Below, one piece after another: positions 7,166 to 18,071 of a stretch of 64,000 nt of DNA. The notes under the pieces were generated by a model, which saw only the letters and a list, made by a program, of their open reading frames with translations, did no database searches and was not told where the DNA came from. The position numbers were made by a program, and so were the translations under genes. Source of the stretch: Tubulanus polymorphus (taxonomy: Eukaryota; Nemertea; Palaeonemertea; Tubulaniformes; Tubulanidae); the NCBI RefSeq assembly GCF_964204645.1, contig NC_134029.1, positions 11,336,850-11,400,849 of the forward strand, in the 5' to 3' direction. Position 1 is the first letter of the stretch. Each line of letters begins with the position of its first letter.

Positions 7166-10100
7166 TGGCCATAAGGTAATGTTTTTATACCATCATCTGA
7201 AATATGCCTTTTATCATCAAATGGATTTAAACAAGTTTTTTCAACTTCATTAATGTACATCTCATGATCTTCTGATCTTAAACAATTCATCTTGTGTTTC
7301 ATTACAATTGATTTATATAAACACTTTATATAATCTTGAAATTCTATATGTTTATCAACCACATGTTTTGTTATTCCTTTTAACTTTTTAGCTTCATGAT
7401 CTTTTGTTCTGTAACTATACATTTTACTTCTTATCCCAACAAATTCAATCATTTCATCACCTCCTAATTCATCTTTAAATTTACCAGGAATCTTTTTATT
7501 ATCATTGCTAAATAGTTCATGATCTTTAGGATAATTGCTAAAATCAAAATGATGTTTTAATGTTTTTAAGTCTTTTGTTATGTCATTTGTCTTGATTTTT
7601 AGTATGTAGGCGTCAGTATTTTTTTGGATTAATGGGAACCCAGAATTGAATGTTCCATCATCTGTTGATAAATCATAAACATAGTCAGTTGGGTTATATA
7701 TTTCAAATAAATCTTTAACTTCTTCAGTTAAATCTTTTTCTACATGCCTTAAATTAAAGCAATTTGGTTTAGATTTAATCAATCCAATATTCATATTGAA
7801 GCCTAATGAATTACATAATATATTCAATCCTGATATAGCAACTTTTCCTTTCTGTGCAAAGGTTATCGTTTTATCCTTTGTAAATTTTTTAGTGCCATCT
7901 GCGGCATAGAATCCAATGAAGAACCATTTTCTTAAATTATTTTTTGCATTTAATACATAATCTGGTACTATCTTTTCTTTAGTTGAAGTATTACTTTTCA
8001 CTATTGCATGAATATAGAATTCATCATTATATTTTATAGCAAAATCTTTAGGATTATTTACAAATATTCTATAAACCGCGGATGATTTCATATGGTCCAT
8101 GATTCTAAATGTTTTATGTGAATAAACTTCTTCGCAAAATTTCTTTATTCTTTCTAATAATTTCAAATCTTGATTGCATAAATACCAACGATATTGAGTG
8201 CGATTAACATAATTATACACACCTGCTGAACCATCACCCATGAAAAATCCTTTGATAAAATATTCTTTTTCTTCTAATGTTTCGGGTTCTATATTATAAA
8301 TATTATCAATTATTTCATCAAATGACATATGATTCATTCTTGGGTAAAATCTCTTATGTAATAATTCATCTCCAATTTTTATATCAGTTGGTTTTATTTC
8401 ATCACCATTTCGTTTAATTAAACTATGGTCTTCAGTAACATCTACAAATCCTAATTTAGTTCTAACTCTATAGATTTTCTTATTTGTTTTATGTCTAATA
8501 ATATTCTTCAATTTTTTCCATCCATTTCTTGTCCAAACATCTATTAAACCATTTATTTGTATTAATTCTTTTTCACCATATGAAATATAAAGTTCATTTT
8601 GTTTTAGAATTATTTCTGAAATTCTTCTTACCAATATTTTATTATTACATTTTAATAATATTGGGGTGTCGGCCGTTACAGAATCGAAGTACAGAATTTC
8701 TATATGTTTTTCCCCAAACAATGGTTGTAAAACATTATAATAAAAATTATACATTAATAATTTTGATATTTCTAAAACTGTTGAACCAATGAAAATAGGT
8801 TTATTAGATTTCATTGACGTTCTTTTTAATTTTACCGCGGTCAAATAATCCTCAAACCTTTTATTTCCTAAATGTCTAGGACTTGATTGTAGGTGTCTCA
8901 ATCGTTCAGAATTATTTACTAATTCAATATCATTTCTATTTCTAATATTTTCACATGTTTTACCATAAAAACTATTGTTCATTAATTTGAAGAAATCTTT
9001 TTCAAAATCTGTTTTTGATATGGTTCTCTGTTGAGTATTGAAATCTATATATTTTTCTAACCACTTTGATTGATTAAATTCAATATATCTATGTACTTTC
9101 TTTAATTTCATTCCTTGTTTTAGATAAAATTTTAACATTCTATAATGAACAATATAATTGTATTTATTATTTTGAGTAAGTATTAATTTTTCTGTAAAAA
9201 CATGATCTTTCGGTTTTATTTTCTTCTGGTATTCACTTAAATAACTATCATCTACAGTTAAATGTTCTGGGCAATAAGGTAAGTTTCTTGTTTTAAACTT
9301 TATATTTTCAGGATATTCTAAATCAACTACAAAGAAATAACCAATTGGTGCTTCATCTTTTAAACTCGCAATTGCGTTTTCCCAATCAGTTTTATCACCA
9401 TTTTCAACTTCTGTTAATATAAAATTTTTATATGGTTGAGGTTGCATCATTGCCCAACCATATAAATTATTGGCGTCAATATATAATAATTTATATTCAT
9501 CATTTGCTTTAAAATACCTATCTCCCATAACACCACTAATTCCACCTCTAATTGATTTTTCAAATAATAAAACCATATCTGGTTCTTTTAATAAATCTAA
9601 TTCTACATTTGTATATTTTAAACCACATTGCCAGGTTAAACCAGGACTAGAGTAGCAATAACAAGGATCAACATTAAAATGATTCAAATTAACTTCTCTA
9701 AATTTTTCAAATATGTCAGCTAATATCATAACATCTGATTTTAAATATAAATCAACTAATTCACCATGATTTTTCATATTAAAATGGTTCCAAATATTTA
9801 ATGTTCTATCAAAAACTTCGTCTTTCACATGCTCCTCTTTTAATTTATTATAAAATTGATCTTTTAATAATTCTGTTACATTAAAATCATCGTGTGTTTT
9901 ATAAAATGAGTAAGGTATTGCGCCTTTATATCTCAATAGTTTAAAATCTTGGTCATTTGGATAATAATATCGAGTTATAACAAAATCATTATCAACTAAA
10001 CTTTTTGATAAATTATCTAATGAACTTGCTAGAATTCTATAAGAATCTAAAAATCTAATGCAACCAAATTGAAATGAAATATAATTTTCAGATGTTTTAG

Positions 10101-12231
10101 CTAATAGTTTAAAATCATATTTTCTTACATTTGCTTCATTCATAGCATTATATTCTTCTATTTCTTGATTAATTGCACCCAATTTTCCTGATAATTGTTT
10201 TATAAATAGATGGGTATCATATCCTGATAAATTATGAAATAATATTGGTACAAAATTTACTTTTTTAGCTTGTAAATTGCAATCTTCATGAGCAGCTCCA
10301 CGATATTTTGAATTTAAATGATTATGATCTCTAACTCTTTTATCAAATGAATAAAAACGTTTTTCACAATAACAACAATGAGTTGCATAATTAAAATCAA
10401 TTTCATCTTCTTTTGTCATAACTATTCTTTTATTTTTGTTTAATAATTTTGTAAAATCACTTTCTAATTCAATCATTTTATCACAAAAATCATAAACTAC
10501 ATTTTCACCTCTAAAAGAAATATATTGACTTTCATATAATTCGGGATAATTTGATTTTATGTAAATTCCATAAGCAGCAGCTCTTTGATGAACTTTTTAA
10601 ATTGTATTTATAATTGGTGGGTCTTGTATTGCGTCTTCATTTAATTCATTTCCTTTATCCATTGATTTTAATAATTGCTTTTTGTTATATATTTCTTTTC
10701 TATCTTGATCAGTTAATTCTTTATTCAACGATTCAAAATCCCCATAAATTATAAATGGAACAATATTTTTAAATTTATGATTAGTAAATTTCAATTTATA
10801 ATCTTTTTCTGTTGGCATTATCAATTTACAAAAATCTTTATTATCACATAATTCTTTATGTTTTAGTAATGTATTCTCAGTCATAAATTTAGATAAACAT
10901 TTTCTACATAGATAAATTTTACGATGATGATCACTTTCTGTTCTAAAGAATAAATCAATTTGTTTTAACCACATATAATGTTCATTTTCATCTTTTTTAT
11001 AATATAACAAATCTATAGCATTTTCATCATCATAATATTCTGTTAAATATAAAGCTTCCAATGTATAATCTTTAATATTTTCACCTTTTGTCTTTGGTAA
11101 TTGCATTAATTCGAATACATTTATTTTTAAATTATTAATTTTTTCTATTTTAGGAATCATTTTTATAGTTACTGGATATTGATCAATTTTATATAATGTT
11201 TCATATTTCCGGTAATTTGTTATTCTAAAACTATGCGTCATATCTTCTGTTTGGTGTAAACAGCTAATAATTGACCATAGAAAACATTTATTATCTTCAT
11301 TTTGAATATTTATTACTGCTTTTGTTGTAAACGGTAATTTGATATAACTTGATGCTTTCATATCCTTTTCTGTTGTAAAGTTTGAATCATTTTTAAACAT
11401 TTTATTACTTTTTGATGTTTTATTCCTTTTTGTATTATAAACATTTAAATCTAAATATATAATTTCATTCAATGTTAAGCCAGAACCCTCAAAATATCTT
11501 TCTTCAATATGACGTTTAAATTCATTTAATATTTTTTCTAACTTCTCTTTTATTTGTGTTTTTGAAATTATTTCTTCAGAGTGTGTTTGAATATTATAAT
11601 TCATTTTTTCTTCTGACTTTATAAAACTTACTTTCCCAGAGATACTAATTTTTGGATATTCAACATCTGTTATCAAATCTAGTATTTTTTCTATTATTTC
11701 ATTAAATTTACTATAATCTTCTATTGTTGTACCTTTAAAAAATCTAAATATAATAGCTGCAGGACCAATTTTACTATGTAATGTTTCTAAGATTTCAATT
11801 GTATCTTTTATTTCTAGTGAATCAATATAATTTCTAACATTTTCCATGTAAGGTTTATTTGAAATGGATTTAGTTTTTGAAGTTGATTCTTTTACTTGTT
11901 GAGGTTTATCATCAAAATAATCTATTCCTAAAACATTATTTCTCAAATTTTGACGGTGTTTTTCTGTTTCGAGATGTCTATTATAATTCCTTTTTGTTAT
12001 AAATTCATCACAAACTTCACATTTTATTTCATTCACATTCATATTTTCTAATCGTTCTTTTCTTTCATTGGAATTTTCTGTAGTTTCAAAATCTATTACA
12101 TTTTTTATATGATTTGCAGTTTTTTCATGTCGTGTTTTATTAGATGTATCGATGTATTTTTTACAATATTGACAATAATATTGATTTTTATTGACATTAT
12201 TGTTTTCTAGTTGGTGTTCATTCTCCCCCAT
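7162..12231 (-). CDS. Protein-primed DNA polymerase B with intein; one nonsense codon
   Basis: Family B polymerase typical of Polintons, replicating the element from protein-primed ends. From the ATG at 12229-12231: two N-terminal C2H2-type fingers (CQYC, CEVC), a region of unknown function with KCFLWSIISCLH, exonuclease motif I (YGDFES), then an in-frame TAA at 10597-10599. After it the frame continues with a CxxC/DHNH-type zinc site, exo II (FHNLSGYDTHL), exo III (LYLKSDVMIL), motif A (YIDANNLYGW), motif B (LMNNSFYGK) and motif C, which is split by an intein (7618-8682). In A2 the TAA position is a lysine codon, so it is a single nonsense change. The protein is clearly diverged from A2/A3 PolB and has a shorter C-terminus. 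Confidence 0.9.
7618..8682 (-). other. Intein with LAGLIDADG homing endonuclease in PolB motif C
   Basis: 355 in-frame codons that the A2 and A3 polymerases lack, sitting between the first Asp and the Thr of the catalytic DTDS-type motif. Splicing blocks are visible: N1 begins Ser-Val-Thr-Ala-Asp-Thr-Pro-Ile-Leu; N3 has T83-E-D-H86; C2 is VYDLSTDDGTF; the C-terminus ends Gln-Lys-Asn followed by Thr (+1). The penultimate residue is Lys, not the usual His. Two dodecapeptides mark a LAGLIDADG endonuclease: GFFMGDGSAG (about residues 143-153) and IGFYAADGTK (about 253-263). The reading frame is fully open. The insertion site is the same PolB motif used by archaeal and giant-virus PolB inteins. 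Confidence 0.93.
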
Positions 12232-12235
12232 TTAT

Positions 12236-12297
12236 TAGGAAAAAAAATTACTTGTGGTGATGAGTGTTAGGAAAAAAATTACTTGTGGTGATGAGTG
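12236..12297 (-). repeat. Tandem 31-bp duplication before A1 PolB
   Basis: Two near-identical units, TAGGAAAAAAATTACTTGTG plus GTGATGAGTG, lie just upstream of PolB. Each unit holds on the minus strand AAGTAATTTTTTTCCTAA, so the T-run promoter-like motif is duplicated. The unit nearest the gene leads to TAATAAATG. It may be a duplicated promoter. Confidence 0.6.
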
Positions 12298-15200
12298 GTG
12301 TCTCGTCCTCTCGTCCTCTGGTATGAAACCCACATATTCTAATTACTTTTGGTGAGTGAGCAGGGGTGAAGTAAAAGTGTAAGATGAACGTTACATTCCG
12401 TAACCGTTATAATTACATGAAGTACGGACCGCTACCGCGGGTTAAGTTGAAATATTGCGGATAACTCGATCTGTGTATAAAAATCATTCCCGTCTGGATT
12501 TAATAGCTGTTTGTTTGTCTTATTCGAGAAATATGTAATCGTCATATCGTCAGATTCAGTTGAAATGAATTATAGAGCTTCCAGTGCGGAAAGTAGTTGT
12601 TTCTTTCCATATTTAAATTAATTGAATTATTCGATTTGGTGTGGCGTTTTCGTAAGATCGTGTTTTGGACACTACGTTTTACATGGCAGCAAATTGAATT
12701 TACGACTCCGAATTTAGATTCGTGTGAATTAACGGACATAATGGCGTTCGGAAACGAAGTGATTCTGCGATCATAGCGCGATAAATGAAAAACAGTGGAG
12801 TATTAGAGGCATTATACAAACGCATTTCATCATCGGACAGTTCATAGATCTGCTACGGGAAATCGACCTTGGAGACGTTCAACGGACTACGATTGCGGCT
12901 TATAGTAATTGTAAATAATATGATATGTATTTCTGCATGTTTTGATTGCTTTTGTAGAATGATACTCAGCGTTTTTAAGTTGCTTGTGTGCTGGGTTATT
13001 GTATCTACGTAGATATAAATATGCACTACGTAAATCTTTTATAGTTTGCTAAATTTGCTGGATGGTATTTCGCGAAAGAATGATTTATTAGTCTAGGTAA
13101 GCCACTCGGTTATCAGTGTAACGATAGTTGAAAGCGCTCACTGCCTGTATATACCTAACAAATAACTGTGGTGTTTATGTGGTTTTAAGAAATATAATGA
13201 GTATCGCGAGTTAGTATAGAATATGTTTATTGTGCAAAGGTTAGATTGGGCGCTCAGTGGTGAATCTTACCGGAGGGGGGTTTGAATAGAGTAGTTTATA
13301 TGAGATGAATTAAGGTGGACCAGGGACCTGGATGAAGAGTAAGGGATGCTCTAGGGATGGTCCGGAATAAAACGGGGGATTATAGCCCGAAGGATTAATT
13401 CTGAAGATCCTTTGAAACAGTATAATGTTTAATGGCTAGCCTCTGGGAAAGATTGGATATATATGTTGGACATTATTAGGGTCGAATATCAAGAAATACC
13501 AAATGGGTGATTCGTCGGCCGGTTCCCTATTTATCCATTGATTTTATTTTACTCCGGTAAGGCGTGACATGGGGGATGATACGGAAATGAGAAATGTCAC
13601 GATACAGCTATTTGTTAGGTATGCTGAAATGGCCATTCAGGGGATTGGTTTTTTAGAAGTAAAGGGTTGCTCATTGCGTAATACAATAAGTATGATAAGT
13701 ATTATTCGGTAGATTGGGTATCTTAACTGAATGGTCGTAGATTGCAGGGATGTGTGAGCGCTATGTTTTTTTCCGAACTTTCAGTCCGTCTTGACCGGTT
13801 TATATACAGGATGAGGCGTCGGCCGTTTTACATGTGGGGTTATATCCCCTGATTTGCGGGAAGGAATTAGAACAATTCGAATATCAGATGTGGGTGGTTT
13901 GGAAGACCATAGGCCCAGGAGTTAAAGTTAATTTTTGAGAATCGGCTGTTTGAATGGCACTGAATGAGTAGTGTCCAGAGGAATTTTCCCTAACTTTTGG
14001 GTGATGCATCTTAATGAGTTTTTGGTCACTTTATGACATCCTTCCATAAATATATGGCGGCCTGCCTGTCTATTTCAACGGTTCCAAGCCGCAAATAGCA
14101 GTTCATGTTATCCCTGCCTAGACTACGGATAAATGTGCTTTCTGAGGCAATGGGTGGGGACTAGCAGCTGACATCTCAATAATGCGAATGTACGCATGCG
14201 GTATATTCATTTTTGGTATGTTTTGGCTTACCTTTATGTTACGTACACATAGAAAAATTATTATGAAATTGTTTGTGAATTCATTGTTGAGCATGTCTGT
14301 TGCCAACGTGTGCTGGGCACATAATAATCAACTAAATGATGTATCTGGCATCTGTATTAATTTACGTCGTTGATTGGGGTCGGGACAGGTTTGACAAATC
14401 ATCTGATATCGGTTAAGGTAACGGCTGATAGTTTGGACAGTGGGAAATTGACATGTTTGCAATGGTAATTTTAAAGACAAATTAGGCTGCACACACTGAT
14501 TTTTTTTTGGTAAAGATAACGAGAACGAGAAGAGTCAGAAAGTTGAAGTGGTTGGTCATATATTGTTAAATTATTAGACTACATAAATGTGGATATAGAG
14601 AAATGGGTGATTGTCTATGAAAGCTATTTGGGAAATTGTGTTTGATATGTTTTTTTTGCATGACTACAATTGTATAGGCTTGTTCTCATTAAATGTAAGA
14701 TCAATATACAGATGTACATGCCTCATAATTGTTATATATTACTGATGAAAAGAGTCTCATATTTGATATTTTTAGATGATTGCTTTCCCTTAGATAAAGT
14801 TCGTGTGTTAAGTTCATAAGTATTTAGAAATTTTTTTGGCTTACCGTAAAATTCTATGGGGTCCATGTAGGTTTCGTTGATGAATAAGATGAAGTGATGA
14901 TGTGTGGGGTGTGTTGCTTAGTTTAGGTAGAAGTTATGCGCGATTGGATAATAAGGGGAAAGGGTCAGACATTGTGATTGATGGCTACTTTACAGGTGTT
15001 GTAAATTGATGTACGGAATGGTGGTTGTGTATCATTAGTCTTGATGTTCTGAAGGTTTTGTGTAATTTTCATTACCCTGCGGCTGGCTTTAAGTTGTAAG
15101 AGATGTTGCTTATAAATGATGTTCTGAAGCCTGTGCACTTTTGAAAAGATCTTTTTTTTTGGGAAACTACAATAGGGTCTTGTGACTTTTTGGCGATTGG

Positions 15201-15389
15201 GGACCAATCGTCTGGGGAGGAGGATAGTATTGGGGTGATAAATTAGTAGTTTGCATAGAGGGAGGGAAGCCAGAGTTCAGGGCAGTGGCTGAAGTTAGTA
15301 AATAACCTACGTAGATGCTTACGTCGCACATAAGACACTGAATAGAAGATAGGTGAAAGTGACGTGAGTATCTGCGTAGGGTTGCTAGT
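12298..15389. other. Non-Polinton DNA, no gene recognised
   Basis: About 3.1 kb of mixed composition between A1 and A2. All open frames are short and without recognisable motifs. I see one pair of inverted 19-mers (13151-13169 and 13604-13622, 18 of 19 matching) and a small imperfect hairpin (about 15308-15379). It probably is host DNA or an old uncharacterised repeat. Confidence 0.5.
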
Positions 15390-15575
15390 AGTAATAGGGG
15401 TAATGGGCTTTCATACCAAAGGTCGAAAGGTCGAGCTCATTAAAAAACAAATATTAAAAGTAATTAAAAACTATAATATATTTTCATAACCGCGTGCATT
15501 TTATATTAAAACTAAATATTTATTCTAAGATATCAATAATTTAAAAAGCATATTGTAAATAAATCAATTGGTCGC
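15390..15575 (-). repeat. Inverted fragment of a family A terminal repeat
   Basis: Positions 15390-15502 are the reverse complement of 15682-15792 with a few differences (AGTAATAGGGGTAATGGGCT at the start). The inner part (15503-15550) differs from A2, and 15551-15575 matches again. Left of 15390 the similarity stops. This is the outer part of a TIR belonging to a second, otherwise missing family A copy, or a fold-back duplicate of A2's own end. Confidence 0.7.
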
Positions 15576-15623
15576 TCCACTTCGCTCCGCTCCGCTCCGC
15601 GACCAATTGATTTATTTACAATA
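15551..15623. repeat. Perfect 25-bp hairpin at the TIR junction
   Basis: Arms 15551-15575 and 15599-15623 are exact reverse complements (TATTGTAAATAAATCAATTG plus GTCGC). They enclose a 23-nt spacer made of CGCTC/CGCTCCG repeats. The right arm is the outer end of the A2 TIR. The arrangement resembles a terminal hairpin or a fused end-to-end junction. Confidence 0.85.
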
Positions 15624-15982
15624 CACAAATTCATATAATCAAATATATTCAAATAATAATAATTATTCTATTATTCAACTGAAATGCACGCGGTTATGAA
15701 AATATATTATAGTTTTTAATTACTTTTAATATTTGTTTTTAATGAGCTCGACCATTCAACCTTTGATATGAAAGCCCATTACCCCTATTACTCTTAAAAT
15801 AATCATGTACATGAATAACATTTAAATCATTGAACTTCTAAAATCAATTTTAATAAAAAATTTAGTATTAAAATGGAAGCAAATAAGTACTACTGTCCAA
15901 CATGTAATATCAATGTAGATAAATCCCAAAAAGCAAGACACAATAAAACTAAAACACATTTAGAGAATAAATTGAAACTAGA
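15599..15982. repeat. Left terminal inverted repeat of A2
   Basis: About 384 bp. It matches the left end of A3 (42531-42919) nearly base for base and, inverted, the right end of A2 (32456-32826). It begins GCGACCAATTGATTTATTTA and includes the conserved AATGAGCTCGACC stretch. It extends through the first 38 codons of PolB, so the polymerase start is duplicated at the non-polymerase end. Confidence 0.85.
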
Positions 15983-16124
15983 ATATTTACAGTTATATTC
16001 AGAACAGTTAACAAAGGGAAAGAAATTTATTGAATTATGGAATAATGATCCAAATAATGAACAATACGTTGAGGAATTTGATATCAAGGAATCGAAACAA
16101 CTTATCAAAAGCAGCGAGGAATGA
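15873..16124 (+). pseudogene. Chimeric ORF: PolB N-terminus joined to HNH C-terminus
   Basis: 83 codons. The first 38 (one CxxC...H zinc finger) equal the PolB N-terminus because the TIR includes it. Thereafter the sequence (KFIELWNNDPNNEQYVEEF) resembles the C-terminal tail of the HNH protein of A3. It looks like a recombination product at the TIR boundary. It keeps the PolB-type upstream signal, so it could still be transcribed, but I see no reason to infer function. Confidence 0.65.
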
Positions 16125-16203
16125 AAAAGGATGACGTTGGTCGAAGAAATGGAAGAGGATTCTAAAATTATTAACCAATTTAGTAAAAAAACACGTATAA
16201 TAA

Positions 16204-16851
16204 ATGGAACCAGAACAACCACAAATTATCAATATTACAAATAACACTGGCGTTATAAACATATACTACAAGAAGTGTTCTAAATGTGAATTAGATAAAT
16301 CATTAACAGAATTTAGTAAGCGTAAGATTAGCAAAGATGGTTTTCAATATTGCTGTAAAACTTGTTTTAAACTATACACCAAACAATACCGAGAAGATAA
16401 TATAGAACATTATAATTATTATATGGCAGAATATATGAGAGAAAGATATCAAACAGATCTTAATTTTAGATTGAAACGGTGTTTAAGATCTAGATTAACA
16501 CAATTATTCAACAAAGAAACGCATTCAAAAACACTATCTAATTTATTGGGTTGTTCAGATGAATTCTTAAAATCATGGATAATATATCAATTCGACGATA
16601 AAATGAATGTAGATAATTATGGTGAATACTTTCATATTGATCATGTGTTGCCGATTTCTAAATTTGACATAAATGATGAATACAATAAAAAACTTATTTG
16701 GGGTTGGAGAAATTTAAGGCCTCTTGAAAAGAAAGAAAATATAATTAAATCTAATAAACTAGATATACAGTTATATTTAGATCAACTGGATAAAGCAAAG
16801 ACATTTGTTGAATTATGGAATTCAACACATAATGAAAACGTTGAAGCTTAA
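16204..16851 (+). CDS. HNH endonuclease (215 aa)
   Basis: The N-terminal half has a four-cysteine zinc site (CSKC at about 27-30, CKTC at about 53-56) with the KxxxxF...DG spacing common in HNH nucleases. The C-terminal half has the HNH core: HIDHVLPISKF (about 144-154), W-x-N-L-R-P-L (about 170-176) and a following Asn/Lys. The frame is intact. Likely a site-specific DNA nuclease; a homing role is suggested by the variable location of the related gene in A3 (62551-63334), to which it is clearly diverged. It lies between the TIR and the 242-aa gene. Confidence 0.82.
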   Translation: MEPEQPQIINITNNTGVINIYYKKCSKCELDKSLTEFSKRKISKDGFQYCCKTCFKLYTKQYREDNIEHYNYYMAEYMRERYQTDLNFRLKRCLRSRLTQLFNKETHSKTLSNLLGCSDEFLKSWIIYQFDDKMNVDNYGEYFHIDHVLPISKFDINDEYNKKLIWGWRNLRPLEKKENIIKSNKLDIQLYLDQLDKAKTFVELWNSTHNENVEA

Positions 16852-17272
16852 GTGCTTAGAAAACCGGTTACTCTCGATCTATGTCAAACCGCCTATATTT
16901 AATTGTATTAGGTTGTTTACAAAAACATCTGTGCCGTATTTCATATTCAGTTGAATGGGGCGCACCTCATTTGAATATTGATCGAATGTGCTATTTCAGT
17001 TGAAAAGGATTAATCAATTACATCACAAAGGAACATCTGTTACAATCCAGGCAAACATGCAGAAGTAATTAGTTTGGTCGAACGTGCGCCACGTCGGCAG
17101 TTAGAAATCAACTTTCACATACATAGTACGTATTAGATATTCTCTCTCAAAACACAGTTTACAGTTCTAAATCTAAATGTAAGTACCGTTTTTTGTAGTT
17201 ATTATGAAGTAGGGAAACCTTTAAACATATTTAAGTACAGTAATTCATTTTCACGATATCTTTTAGATTAAA
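16852..17272 (+). other. Leader region before the 242-aa gene
   Basis: 421 bp without a gene. It is less AT-rich than the rest of family A. Ends TTTTAGATTAAAATGG at the next start codon. No repeat recognised. Confidence 0.45.
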
Positions 17273-18001
17273 ATGGAACACAAAGATCAACCAGAAATTC
17301 TAAGCCAACCAACGGATGAGGAACGATTGCTACTGGATAGTGAAACTCAGGAATCAATAGAAATGGAGGATGAAACTCTCGTAATTGACGAACAAACTTC
17401 ACAAAAATTACAAGAACATTTGGACTATCATCAAGAAATGGTGAAAATTCTGAGTGATGTAATATATAATAAACAATTACCGCGCGAACTACAATTACCA
17501 AAATTACCAGCAACGCGACTCCAATTGCTGTTGGGGCTCAAAGAATCGAAAACTAAGAAAATGAGTGGAGAAGAGTTGAACGAGTTTTTAAAATCTAAAT
17601 TAATCATTGACACAGAACATTTAAACTTTCCGGAAATACAAAGTGTAGAAGTTATTTCATTTGCTGAAATTACTGATATCTTAAAAAAAAGTTATAAAAC
17701 CATATTAAATAGAAAAGCAAATCACCTATGGGACCACATCATTTTCGGGGGTTATCTAAATATAGGGTTTTCAATGTTTGATAAAGAAACTGAGGGGATT
17801 TCTTGGGGACTGTGGGTTAAAAAGAACATAGATATCAGTGCCGGTTTTGAAAGAAAACTGAGAAGAGTAGGTAGATTAATAAAATATGAAAAATTCAAAA
17901 TATTAGGATTAGCATTTAGTGAAGTAGTAAGACATTTACCAGAAATTGAAGAAATGATTGGAAACAATCCAGTAATTAAAGAATTCTGGACAAAATTATA
18001 A
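17273..18001 (+). CDS. Unknown 242-aa protein with DUF3102-like C-terminal half
   Basis: Intact; start ATG 17273 follows GATTAAA. The N-terminal 90 residues are acidic. The C-terminal half (about 135-242) contains GISWGLWVKKNIDISAGFER followed by a basic helical stretch (KLRRVGRLI). This is reminiscent of the G-x-W-x-x-W/[VI]-K...S-x-x-x-x-R pattern of DUF3102-type phage/plasmid proteins, a weak match that I offer only as a lead. Codon and base composition is visibly less AT-rich than neighbouring family A genes, suggesting acquisition. A3 keeps the start and 3' flank of the same gene at the right window edge but lacks about 620 bp, so capture preceded the A2/A3 split. It lies directly upstream of a palindromic tandem array. 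Confidence 0.65.
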   Translation: MEHKDQPEILSQPTDEERLLLDSETQESIEMEDETLVIDEQTSQKLQEHLDYHQEMVKILSDVIYNKQLPRELQLPKLPATRLQLLLGLKESKTKKMSGEELNEFLKSKLIIDTEHLNFPEIQSVEVISFAEITDILKKSYKTILNRKANHLWDHIIFGGYLNIGFSMFDKETEGISWGLWVKKNIDISAGFERKLRRVGRLIKYEKFKILGLAFSEVVRHLPEIEEMIGNNPVIKEFWTKL

Positions 18002-18071
18002 ATTATAATACTGAAGGTCTTAGATATCAAAAATGTAATCTCGATTGTATATATCTGTTTTAATATTGTAT

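Larger units (their letters stand above)
1..12297 (-). mobile_element. Polinton family A, copy A1 (partial)
   Basis: AT-rich minus-strand cluster running from PolB (12231) leftward through penton-like, small membrane, 462-aa, coiled-coil and capsid genes. It is cut by the left edge of the window inside the capsid gene. The gene order is the same as in A2 and A3, and several small proteins are nearly identical, but PolB and the region between PolB and the penton-like gene are strongly diverged. The A2/A3-type terminal inverted repeat was not found right of PolB, so the right boundary is approximate. Confidence 0.85.

Noticed and set aside
13151-13622. Inverted 19-mers (ATACCTAACAAATAACTGT and its complement) 453 bp apart as MITE ends
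   Set aside because: No target-site duplication and no extended TIR; could be chance or a very old element.
12542-15207. Small ORFs in the A1-A2 spacer (12542-12739, 14118-14373, 14965-15207)
   Set aside because: Short, overlapping on both strands, no motifs, no homologous copy in the window.
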